Below, piece by piece: positions 56,932 through 64,000 of a stretch of 64,000 nt of DNA. Positions within the stretch are counted from its first letter, which is position 1. Each line of letters starts with the position of its first letter. The DNA lies in NCBI GenBank assembly GCA_963704455.1, contig OY969905.1:3472001-3536000 (forward strand). The letters run 5' to 3'. Under the pieces are notes generated by a model, which searched no databases, was not told where the DNA came from, and was given only the letters and a program-made list of their open reading frames with translations. A program made the translations under genes and the position numbers. This stretch comes from DASTCZ01 sp963704455 (GTDB lineage Bacteria; Acidobacteriota; Terriglobia; Acidiferrales; UBA7541).

Positions 56932-57591
56932 TTACGCGGACTCTGAGGTTTCCATCGGTGGTGGCGCTGCGATCGCCACTCTTCCGCGTGCCTTCTGCTT
57001 CTTTCCGGTAATCCAGACAACCAATCTATACATCAGCAGCAATCCCACCAGCACGCCGTATTGGATTGGCTTTCGCTCGTCCGACTTCACCAGCCACGCG
57101 TAGTGAATCACGCCCGCGATGGCGCTGAAGTAAATCAAGCGGTGCAGCAGCAGCCAATTCTTGCCACCCATGCGGCGGATCCAACCTGCCGTTGAAGTTA
57201 CCGCCAGTGGAACCATCAATAGAAATCCCGCGAACCCCACGGTGATGAACTTGCGCTTGGCCACATCGGCCCACATATCGTGGAACTCGAAGGACTTATC
57301 GAGCCAGAGATAGGTGGTGAAGTGCAAGCATACGTAGAAGAATGCGAAGAGTCCCAACATCCGCCGATAACGGATGAACGCTGGCATCTTGAGAAGTCTC
57401 CGCGCGGGAGTAATCGCCAGCGTGATGATCAGGAAACGGATCGTCCAATCGCCGGTACTGTGAGTGATGTATTCGATCGGGTTCGATGTGAGGTCGTCGT
57501 GAAGATACCCCCAAACGAGGAGCCCCGCCGGGACGAGGCAGAGTAGAAACACCGGCACTTTCAGCCATTTATTGGATAGGATGGAATTCAT
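56932..57591 (-). CDS. msrQ: MsrQ, heme-binding membrane subunit for MsrP
   Basis: 219 residues with six hydrophobic segments. The ferric-reductase-like membrane domain includes 'RYRRMLGLFAFFYVCLHFTT', 'GGKNWLLLHRLIYFSAIAGV' and 'HYAW', whose His residues ligate heme b. MsrQ passes electrons from the quinone pool or flavin to periplasmic MsrP. It starts 11 bases after the msrP stop; a weak ribosome site suggests coupling. The C-terminal tail is extended. Confidence 0.9.
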   Translation of the reverse strand: MNSILSNKWLKVPVFLLCLVPAGLLVWGYLHDDLTSNPIEYITHSTGDWTIRFLIITLAITPARRLLKMPAFIRYRRMLGLFAFFYVCLHFTTYLWLDKSFEFHDMWADVAKRKFITVGFAGFLLMVPLAVTSTAGWIRRMGGKNWLLLHRLIYFSAIAGVIHYAWLVKSDERKPIQYGVLVGLLLMYRLVVWITGKKQKARGRVAIAAPPPMETSESA

Positions 57592-57601
57592 TTGGGAATT
57601 C

Positions 57602-58567
57602 TCAGTAGAATTTGCTCAAATCCATGTTGGCATACATGCTGGCCACTTGATCGGAGTAGCCATTAAACATCAGCGTAGGCCGCATGAAGACTTCGCCCAA
57701 GCGCCGCTCTTTGGCTTGGCTCCATGACGGGTTATCCACCTTGGGATTCACATTGGAATAGAAGCCATACATTTCAGAAGAGTAAGTCTTCCAGGTCGTC
57801 GGCGGTTCATTCTTAACAAACCTGATCTTCACAAGCGATTTAATGCTTTTGAAGCCATACTTCCACGGCAGTACCATTCGCACGGGCGCGCCGTCCTGGT
57901 TTGGCAACGTCTGTCCGTACATTCCCACGCTGAGCAACGCCAGCGGGTTCATCGCCTCGTCCAACCGGAGTCCCTCGACATAGGGCAGCAAAATTCCGGT
58001 CCGTTTTCCCCAAGGCATTTGCTGCGGATCATAGAAGGTCTGAAACGCGACATACTTTGCATTGGAAGTTGGTTGCACGACCTTAGCCAGCGCGCTAAAG
58101 GAATAGCCGATCCACGGCACAACGATGGACCAGGCCTCCACGCACCGGTGGCGGTAAATCCGCTCCTCGAGCGGTGCGAGCTTCATCAGCTCGTCAATCG
58201 TAAACGTGCGCGGCTTGGCGACTTCGCCTTCCACGGACACGCTCCACGGCGATGTAGTGAAATTGCCGGCGTTCTTTGAGGGATCGCCCTTGTCCGACCC
58301 GAATTCGTAGAAGTTGTTGTAGGTCGTCACTTGGTTATAAGTGTTCTGCTTTTCCGTGGTGCTGAACGGGCTCTTGACAAGCCCAGTGAGTTGCGTAGTG
58401 GCGGCGGACGCGCTAAGTCCCGGCGAAATCAGGTCCCACGCGGCGCGCCCGGCGAGCATCGCTCCGCCGGCCACCGCGACGCCTGCCAGGAATTTGCGGC
58501 GGTTCAAATAGACTTCCCTTGGCGTGATATCCGAATATTTCAAATCCGCTGGTTTTTTGATGAGCAT
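57602..58567 (-). CDS. msrP: MsrP, periplasmic methionine sulfoxide reductase (molybdoenzyme)
   Basis: 321 residues with GAGGGG upstream. The twin-arginine signal NRRKFLAG (22-29) exports the folded molybdopterin enzyme. Cys142 in 'RHRCVEAWS' ligates molybdenum; 'VVPWIGYSFSALAKVVQPTS' (20 residues) and 'DGAPVRMVLPWKYGFKSIKS' (20) are family signatures. MsrP reduces both methionine sulfoxide isomers on periplasmic proteins, repairing oxidative damage, using MsrQ as electron donor. Confidence 0.94.
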   Translation of the reverse strand: MLIKKPADLKYSDITPREVYLNRRKFLAGVAVAGGAMLAGRAAWDLISPGLSASAATTQLTGLVKSPFSTTEKQNTYNQVTTYNNFYEFGSDKGDPSKNAGNFTTSPWSVSVEGEVAKPRTFTIDELMKLAPLEERIYRHRCVEAWSIVVPWIGYSFSALAKVVQPTSNAKYVAFQTFYDPQQMPWGKRTGILLPYVEGLRLDEAMNPLALLSVGMYGQTLPNQDGAPVRMVLPWKYGFKSIKSLVKIRFVKNEPPTTWKTYSSEMYGFYSNVNPKVDNPSWSQAKERRLGEVFMRPTLMFNGYSDQVASMYANMDLSKFY

Positions 58568-58653
58568 AACCCCTCGCCGCTAGTACGCGGCTACCTGCAG
58601 AATTGGATTCGTATTCCCCGCGAAAGGTTCGAGAAAATCGCCTCCCCCGCTCC

Positions 58654-60609
58654 CTACTTTGGCGCGGTAATCGGGGTGAGCGGCTTCAGGATCTGGCCGA
58701 GCAAGTCCGGCTTCGAATCATCCCGCACCAGATGGGGATAAAGTTCGCCGCCGTGATAATTCAAGCTATAGTTATTCGCACGTGTGTAGCCTTCATTATC
58801 GGCCTGCAAATCAATTGTTCCCATACCGGTCTTCGCGGCGCGCACCGCATCGTGCAGCACGTCCGGAGACCAGCCTTTGCCGTTCACGGTGAGGATTCTC
58901 ATCCCCGGAGCTAACCCCGCGCGCGCCGCAGGCGTTTCGGGAAGCACATCCACCACCTGGCCAGCCGTGTTGAGCATCAACCCCAGAGAGTAAGTCCAGT
59001 CCAAGCGTCCATCCGTGTGTTCGAATGCCTGCATGTAGATGTTCGGCTTGTCATTGTAGATGAGCCGCCAACCACCGTTGTCAATTCCTCCCAGCGGCGC
59101 GCGCGGCCCGACGTAATCCAGCCGGTCGCGGAAAAACTTTCGCCAATCATATGCGACGACTTGGTTCATGGTGGCCACTACATCATCAAAAGTGTAGGGG
59201 ACCATTTTCGGGCCCGTGCTCGGTGCGCCATGAAAAGCGCGGCAGAAATCGTCGAGCGATTTTTTCCCGCCCGTCTGTTTTCGGATGATGGTGTCTGCTT
59301 CCAGCCAGATCAGCCAGCTCTCGTCATAAAAATCCACGCTGCGGCGCCAGGCAAACCAGGCTTTGCTCCCAATCAGGTAAAGGGTCTGCGCTGCGGTTGC
59401 AGTGTCCTGCAACGGCCGCCAGTTGCGTCCCACCTGATGATCGAGGTACGCCGCCGTTTGTGCCAATGTCTCACGGTAAGCCTCCTCATCGCGGATGCCT
59501 GAGCGTGTGGAAAGAAGCTCGCCGATATATTGTGTCAGTCCTTCGTACACCCAAAGAAGGTCGCCTTTCATCGGCTGGCCGTAATCCGGAGTGGCGAGCC
59601 CCGCGGGGCGGCGGTATTTCCCATTCCAAGAATGCGTGAATTCGTGTGAGAGCAAACTCGCGAATTCCAAACGGAGGTCCGGATCGAGAAGCGTCCGCTC
59701 GGGCGCGCGGTTGTCGCTCGATTGGTGATGTTCGAGGCCGTTTGGCGAAAAATGATCCGTCAGCGAGAGAAGGAAATCGTAATGGTCATAGTGGCGCGCG
59801 CCGAAGAGCGCTCCGGCCTCGCGCACCAAACGGTTGTACGCTTCCAATTCGTCGGCGGGAATATCCACCGATGCGGCGGAATCGCCCGCGAGGTCCAGAT
59901 GATGCGGCGGCTGTACATCCGGCGCGAGCGGTATCGAGCGGAAGAATGAACCGGCGAGTACCGGTGAATCCACCAGGTTCGTCAGCGAGACTGGCCCAAA
60001 TTGAATTTCATTTTCCTGCTGGCTTTGCGTCGTTAGCGCTGTTACAAATTTCCACCCTGCTGGCAGTTTCAATTTCGGCGAGTAAGTCAGGTCGTCCGAT
60101 TTCGTCCCCGCGGGATAGAGCAACACGTCATTCCATTCGAGAATCAAAATTTTCGCGGTGGCCGATGGCCCCGCGGAAAATCCGCCGCCATCAACTGGAT
60201 TCAGATAGTCCAGGCTGGCTTCCACTGACGTTGCCCCCGCGGGGATTTCCATGTGAAAGGCATACATGTCCACTGAGTCGCGCTGCCACACAAGCGTTTT
60301 GCCGTCGGCCGTGAATTTCAATCCCGTCAAATCGGAGATGGGCCCGTCCGGCATGTGCTCGCCGGGAATCCATTTTGGATAGAGAAGCGTGAGCGGCCCG
60401 GGCGTGGCGGGAATCACGAGGTGCGCGTGAAAAATGTGACGCGGCGCTTCGCTCAAGTCAACGCTGATTTGGATTGGCCCCGATGACGACTGCGCTGCGG
60501 CCGAAAACCGCGGGCTCGCGAGCGGCGCGGCGAGAATCATTGCGCAAGCTACAACCAGCGCTATTGCCAGCCGAATATTTTGATTGACCGCAGGAGATTT
60601 ACGATGCAT
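58654..60609 (-). CDS. M61 glycyl aminopeptidase-like protease with PDZ
   Basis: 651 residues with GGGGAGGG upstream. Signal peptide (about 1-40). M61 N-terminal beta domain (about 45-240), catalytic domain with HEFTH at 322-326 ('LSHEFTHSWNGKYRRP'), followed by 'YEGLTQYIGELL' carrying the third ligand Glu. A C-terminal PDZ-like domain ('VVDVLPETPAARAGLAPGMR', 20 residues) completes the family layout. The zinc peptidase removes N-terminal Gly or Ala from peptides; export suggests periplasmic peptide scavenging. Confidence 0.88.
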   Translation of the reverse strand: MHRKSPAVNQNIRLAIALVVACAMILAAPLASPRFSAAAQSSSGPIQISVDLSEAPRHIFHAHLVIPATPGPLTLLYPKWIPGEHMPDGPISDLTGLKFTADGKTLVWQRDSVDMYAFHMEIPAGATSVEASLDYLNPVDGGGFSAGPSATAKILILEWNDVLLYPAGTKSDDLTYSPKLKLPAGWKFVTALTTQSQQENEIQFGPVSLTNLVDSPVLAGSFFRSIPLAPDVQPPHHLDLAGDSAASVDIPADELEAYNRLVREAGALFGARHYDHYDFLLSLTDHFSPNGLEHHQSSDNRAPERTLLDPDLRLEFASLLSHEFTHSWNGKYRRPAGLATPDYGQPMKGDLLWVYEGLTQYIGELLSTRSGIRDEEAYRETLAQTAAYLDHQVGRNWRPLQDTATAAQTLYLIGSKAWFAWRRSVDFYDESWLIWLEADTIIRKQTGGKKSLDDFCRAFHGAPSTGPKMVPYTFDDVVATMNQVVAYDWRKFFRDRLDYVGPRAPLGGIDNGGWRLIYNDKPNIYMQAFEHTDGRLDWTYSLGLMLNTAGQVVDVLPETPAARAGLAPGMRILTVNGKGWSPDVLHDAVRAAKTGMGTIDLQADNEGYTRANNYSLNYHGGELYPHLVRDDSKPDLLGQILKPLTPITAPK

Positions 60610-60724
60610 GAAGAGAATCCCTCCCCATTAATTTTGGCCGTATATCTTTTTGGCGTGCCAGCTTATCACACCCCTTGTATCATGAGGCCGTCTGGAGCAG
60701 CTCTTGCGCGATGGGGAGGCAATT

Positions 60725-62803
60725 GTGAGACGAGGAGTTCTTGCGGGCAGTCTGATTCTATGTGCTGCGGCGCTCGCGCTATGCCAACAAAGAGCGCTGC
60801 CCGCAAACCCTGTTCTGGTTGAGCGCGTCGGCGACGTCGGCTTCATTCAGGTGCAGGCCGAAAGCTTCAAGTCGCTCACGCCAAGGCAGCAGGCGCTTGC
60901 CTACTGGCTAACGCAGGCCTCCATCGCGATCGATCCCATCATTTACGACCAGCTTTCTGCTTACGGCCTGCGACAAAAACGCCTTCTGGAAGGAATCCTC
61001 GCCTACCAGGAAGGAACCGATCCGGTGGCGCTCGCTAAGATCACCGAATACGCCAAACTTTTTTGGGCCAACCGGGGCAATCACGACGAATACACAGCGC
61101 AAAAATTCGTCCCCAATTTTACTTTCCCGCAGTTGCAGGAAGCTGCACTCCGCGCGCAGGGCGTCGGGGCGTTCAGCACTGCGTATGGGGACTTGCCTCC
61201 TCTCGAATCCACCGAGGATGTGAAGCGAGAAGTAGAGTCCTTGCGCGCCGCATTTTTCGATCCCAATTTTGATCCCATGGACACGGCCAAGAGCCCCACG
61301 GGCGGCAAAGACACGATCCAGGCCAGCTCCAACACTTTTTATCCCGGCCTCAGCCTCGCCGACCTGAAGGATCTTCATGAGAAGTACCCGCTGAACTCGC
61401 GCGTTGCGACAGGCCCGGACGGAAAACTGCAAGAACTTGTTTACCGGGCCGGGACGCCCGACGGCAGAGTGCCGCCGGGCCTCTACGCCGTTTACCTCAA
61501 GAAAGCGGTCGAATGTCTTGATAAGGCGCGCGGCTTCGCCGAACCAAAGCAGGCGCAGGTGATCGCGGACCTGATGCGCTTTTACCAGACCGGTGAGTTC
61601 GCTGACTGGGTGCAATTCGGCACCGATTGGGTGCAGAACGACGCCACGGTGGATTTCGACAATGGATTCATAGAGATTTATCGTGACGCGCGTGGCGCGA
61701 AGGGAAGTTCGCAGAGCTTTGTCACCATCACGGATAAGGCTGTGACCGACGTGATGGTCAAGCTCGCGCAGAACGCCGACTACTTCGAACAAAAAGCGCC
61801 GTGGGACGCGAAGTACAAGCGGCAGACATTTCATCCGCCGGTCGTGAAAGCAGTTGAGACGCTCATCGAGACGGGCGATTTTTCCGTGAGCACTATTGGC
61901 GACAACCTTCCGAATGAAAATGAAATCCACGATAAATATGGCACAAAAAATTTCCTGTTTACCGGCAGCAGCCGCGCTTTGAATGAGGCGAGCGGCTCGA
62001 AATCTTCCCACGAATTCGCCGCCAGCCAAGAAATTGCCGAGCGCCACCTTCGCTACGGGTCTGAAGCAGATGATCTCTTAACATCACTTCACGAGGTCAT
62101 CGGCCACGGGTCGGGCAAACTGAGCGACCGCCTGACGAAGGGCGCCGAGCCCTACTTGAAGGAATATTTCTCAACTCTCGAGGAAGCCCGCGCGGATCTG
62201 ATGGGTCTGTGGAACGTGTGGGACCCAAAGCTCAAAGAGTTAAACCTCATATCCAATCAAGAAGAAATCGCGGAGGCGATGTATGACGACGCGGCGATTG
62301 CTCCTCTCACGCAGCTCCGCCGCATCCCGCGCGGCGACAGCATCGAAGAAGATCACCAGCGCGACCGCCAGCTCATCGTGCGCTACATCGAGGACAAGGT
62401 TCCCGGCTCCATCGAGCAATTCACGCGCGACGGCAAGACCTACATCCGCGTGGCCGACTACCAGAAAATGCATCAGGGAGTGGGCATGCTGCTCGCGGAA
62501 CTGATGCGCTGCAAAGCGGAGGGAGATTACAACGCCATCAAGGCGCTCGTGGACAAGTATGCCGTCCACTTCGATCCCGCGCTGCGCGATCAGATTGTTA
62601 CGCGTTTCCGCGCGCTGAACATACCGAGCGCCTGGGCTGGAATTAACGCCGAGCTGCGAATGCAGGCCAGCGCGAACAGTGGTGCGGCAGTCGTCAACAT
62701 CCGCTACCCGCGCGACGTGGTCTACCAGTACCTCAGCTACGGCGCGATGTTTGACGCCAGTCTCGCGGCGAAGCTTTCAGCCACATCGAAGGCCCGTCAA
62801 TAG
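60725..62803 (+). CDS. M49-like peptidase (dipeptidyl peptidase III type), exported
   Basis: 692 residues from GTG 60725, with GGGGAGG five bases upstream. A signal-like segment lies at about 5-22. The zinc site HEVIGH at 456-461 (HEVIGHGSGKL) is the HExxxH motif characteristic of peptidase M49, and 'EEARADLMGLW' supplies the second Glu. Homologues remove dipeptides from short peptides. Signal-bearing bacterial forms like this are common in Acidobacteriota and Bacteroidota. It is divergent from the M61 peptidase, so two exported peptidases share one intergenic region. Confidence 0.87.
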   Translation: MRRGVLAGSLILCAAALALCQQRALPANPVLVERVGDVGFIQVQAESFKSLTPRQQALAYWLTQASIAIDPIIYDQLSAYGLRQKRLLEGILAYQEGTDPVALAKITEYAKLFWANRGNHDEYTAQKFVPNFTFPQLQEAALRAQGVGAFSTAYGDLPPLESTEDVKREVESLRAAFFDPNFDPMDTAKSPTGGKDTIQASSNTFYPGLSLADLKDLHEKYPLNSRVATGPDGKLQELVYRAGTPDGRVPPGLYAVYLKKAVECLDKARGFAEPKQAQVIADLMRFYQTGEFADWVQFGTDWVQNDATVDFDNGFIEIYRDARGAKGSSQSFVTITDKAVTDVMVKLAQNADYFEQKAPWDAKYKRQTFHPPVVKAVETLIETGDFSVSTIGDNLPNENEIHDKYGTKNFLFTGSSRALNEASGSKSSHEFAASQEIAERHLRYGSEADDLLTSLHEVIGHGSGKLSDRLTKGAEPYLKEYFSTLEEARADLMGLWNVWDPKLKELNLISNQEEIAEAMYDDAAIAPLTQLRRIPRGDSIEEDHQRDRQLIVRYIEDKVPGSIEQFTRDGKTYIRVADYQKMHQGVGMLLAELMRCKAEGDYNAIKALVDKYAVHFDPALRDQIVTRFRALNIPSAWAGINAELRMQASANSGAAVVNIRYPRDVVYQYLSYGAMFDASLAAKLSATSKARQ

Positions 62804-62873
62804 CAGCTTCATGGAGATTGTTTCCCTCGGTGGGCACAAAAAGTGAAGGTGTTTGGCGGGGATCCCTTAGATT

Positions 62874-62969
<96 letters not shown>

Positions 62970-63074
62970 GCGGCATTTCTATGAAAACTTTGGGAGACTG
63001 TTGCAGCCCGGAAAGTATAACACCAACTCCCGGCGCCGCGGCTCAGGCCCAGCCGCGAATTCTCACGAAATCAA

Positions 63075-63617
63075 TTAAAGCGGCGGATCCTGCGACGTCG
63101 CCGCACGGTTTTCCTTCGTCGCGCGCAGCGTGCCTGACTGGTCCATGTAAAAGTTTCGGTAGCCGAAATTTCCCGCGCGCGCCTGCAATGCGAAGCTGTG
63201 GATCGCACCGTCTTCCCCCGCCGGCGCCGGAATGTACTGGAGCTGGTAGCCCTCGCTCTGCGCAAGCTGCGCGGCAGCACGCGCACTGTCACCCAGAGTT
63301 TCGAGCGAGCCCGGGAACGATCCTCCCGGTTGCGCCGCCGCGTACGATACGAGGGTGCTGCGCACATCGTTCAGCGCTAGAATCGCCCGCGATTCAGCAG
63401 CGGACGCCGGGTTGCCATGATACGCGGGCATAACAAAGAGCAGGAAACCCCACAAACTCGCGAGAAGAATTCCCAGCAGGATGCCCCAGCGCACCAGCGC
63501 CTTTCGCAGCGGCGTTGGCGGCGTGGGTTCGGCCGCGGCCGCAAGGTCCGCACCGCAGTGCGGGCAGATTTCCGTCGCGGTGTTAATTTCAACTTCGCAT
63601 TGTGGGCATTGATACAT
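63075..63617 (-). CDS. Zinc-ribbon protein with TM helix and pilin-like domain
   Basis: 180 residues from ATG 63617 (an earlier ATG at 63665 adds 16 poorly conserved residues). The N-terminal zinc ribbon has C-x2-C twice ('CPQCEVEINTATEICPHCGA', 20 residues). A membrane helix lies at about 41-63. The rest ('ALNDVRSTLVSYAAAQPGGS', 'LETLGDSARAAAQLAQSEGY') resembles the helix and loop of type IV pilin-like or TcpA-like domains. Neither start has a strong ribosome site. Function unknown. Confidence 0.65.
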   Translation of the reverse strand: MYQCPQCEVEINTATEICPHCGADLAAAAEPTPPTPLRKALVRWGILLGILLASLWGFLLFVMPAYHGNPASAAESRAILALNDVRSTLVSYAAAQPGGSFPGSLETLGDSARAAAQLAQSEGYQLQYIPAPAGEDGAIHSFALQARAGNFGYRNFYMDQSGTLRATKENRAATSQDPPL

Positions 63618-63685
63618 TGTCGGATGGCGCGGTGCTAGTCGGGCGTGAGAGACCGGCATCACCATTGGCCGTCGTCAACCAGAAA

Positions 63686-63985
63686 TTAATTCACACAACT
63701 AACAGGCGCTGTTTGACCTGAGGCAACTTTTACAGATTGTGATGCGCAAGTTCCGATCACAACATTGTAAGTGTTGGGAACGACAGCAAGAGTAACGGGT
63801 GTTTTTTCCTTTCTCGATACGCCATTAATGGTGATGCTGTCTTTCCGAACGACCCCGGCAGGCGTCGTTGAGGTGATTTGCAATTTACCGAGCGGCGCAG
63901 GCATTTGGGACGCCAACGGTGCGGGAAACAGGAACGCCCAGCAGAAAAGGATTCTGATTGCAATAGCCATGATGCTATTCCGCAC
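63686..63985 (-). CDS. Small exported PEGA-like domain protein
   Basis: 99 residues from GTG 63985, with AGGGG six bases upstream (ATG 63970 is an alternative). A hydrophobic signal (about 5-25, 'IAIRILFCWAFLFPAPLA') precedes a domain with 'GKLQITSTTPAGVVRKDSIT' and 'TPVTLAVVPNTYNVVIG', a PEGA-like beta fold found on envelope proteins. Two Cys near the end (GTCASQ, SCVN) may pair. The interval 63618-63685 upstream of the zinc-ribbon gene holds nothing else. Confidence 0.6.
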   Translation of the reverse strand: MRNSIMAIAIRILFCWAFLFPAPLASQMPAPLGKLQITSTTPAGVVRKDSITINGVSRKEKTPVTLAVVPNTYNVVIGTCASQSVKVASGQTAPVSCVN

Positions 63986-64000
63986 CTTTTTCCCCTGGAG

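Overview
The window looks like a chromosomal segment of a soil-type Acidobacteriota (Terriglobia/Koribacter-like). The inference rests on gene style: a winged-helix regulator fused to a PD40/WD40 propeller, a lone ADOP-type FtsX/MacB permease, a lipoprotein with Ig-like repeats, PadR and ArsR regulators with small partner genes, frequent GTG/TTG starts, and moderately high GC. There is no rRNA, no CRISPR array and no intact mobile element. One tRNA (Ser-GCU) is present.

Layout. 1-6.7 kb: end of an ECF sigma factor, an Ig-repeat lipoprotein divergent from the winged-helix/PD40 regulator, a membrane coiled-coil protein and a small zinc-finger anti-sigma-like protein. 6.9-13.5 kb: HtpX protease, two divergent TM-anchored unknowns, an exported unknown, a repeat-rich non-coding stretch (12190-12377), a multi-TM protein and a small zinc ribbon. 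13.5-18 kb: a PhoQ/PhoP-like two-component pair divergent from a 42-residue membrane peptide and an ADOP permease, with a TGAAC/GTTCA motif array between them. 18-26.9 kb: small membrane protein, exported rhodanese plus a decayed rhodanese fragment, ArsR/AHSA1 operon with a palindromic operator, PQQ-type propeller, exported metallo-beta-lactamase-fold protein, Hcp-like exported protein, PadR/membrane pair. 27-36.3 kb: ClpB, QueA, a candidate small RNA, metallophosphoesterase, a PD-(D/E)XK-like protein, HNH nuclease/ComF operon and a DksA-type protein.

36.5-42.4 kb is one metabolic operon: lpd (E3), lipB, E1 alpha, E1 beta and E2 of a 2-oxo acid dehydrogenase. LipB supplies the octanoyl group from which the lipoyl cofactor of E2 is made, so enzyme and cofactor synthesis are co-transcribed. 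42.4-50.5 kb runs leftward: DUF3037/HipA-like kinase pair, a charge-segregated lysine-rich protein, MltD-like transglycosylase, a Cys/Met PLP enzyme and an EF-G paralogue with degenerate G motifs. 50.6-54.7 kb: a cupin-like secreted protein, a trypsin-like protease, then a pocket of very small unrecognised genes. 54.7-64 kb: isoaspartyl peptidase/asparaginase, GreA, MsrPQ methionine sulfoxide repair, an M61 peptidase, an M49-like peptidase, tRNA-Ser and two small envelope proteins.

No single large unknown system stands out. The most interesting leads are the two-component/micropeptide/ADOP module with its operator array, the 27-bp repeat cluster, the kinase/DUF3037 pair, the variant EF-G and the orphan promoter-terminator unit at 31050-31174. 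All functional statements come from reading the sequence; no database search was run.
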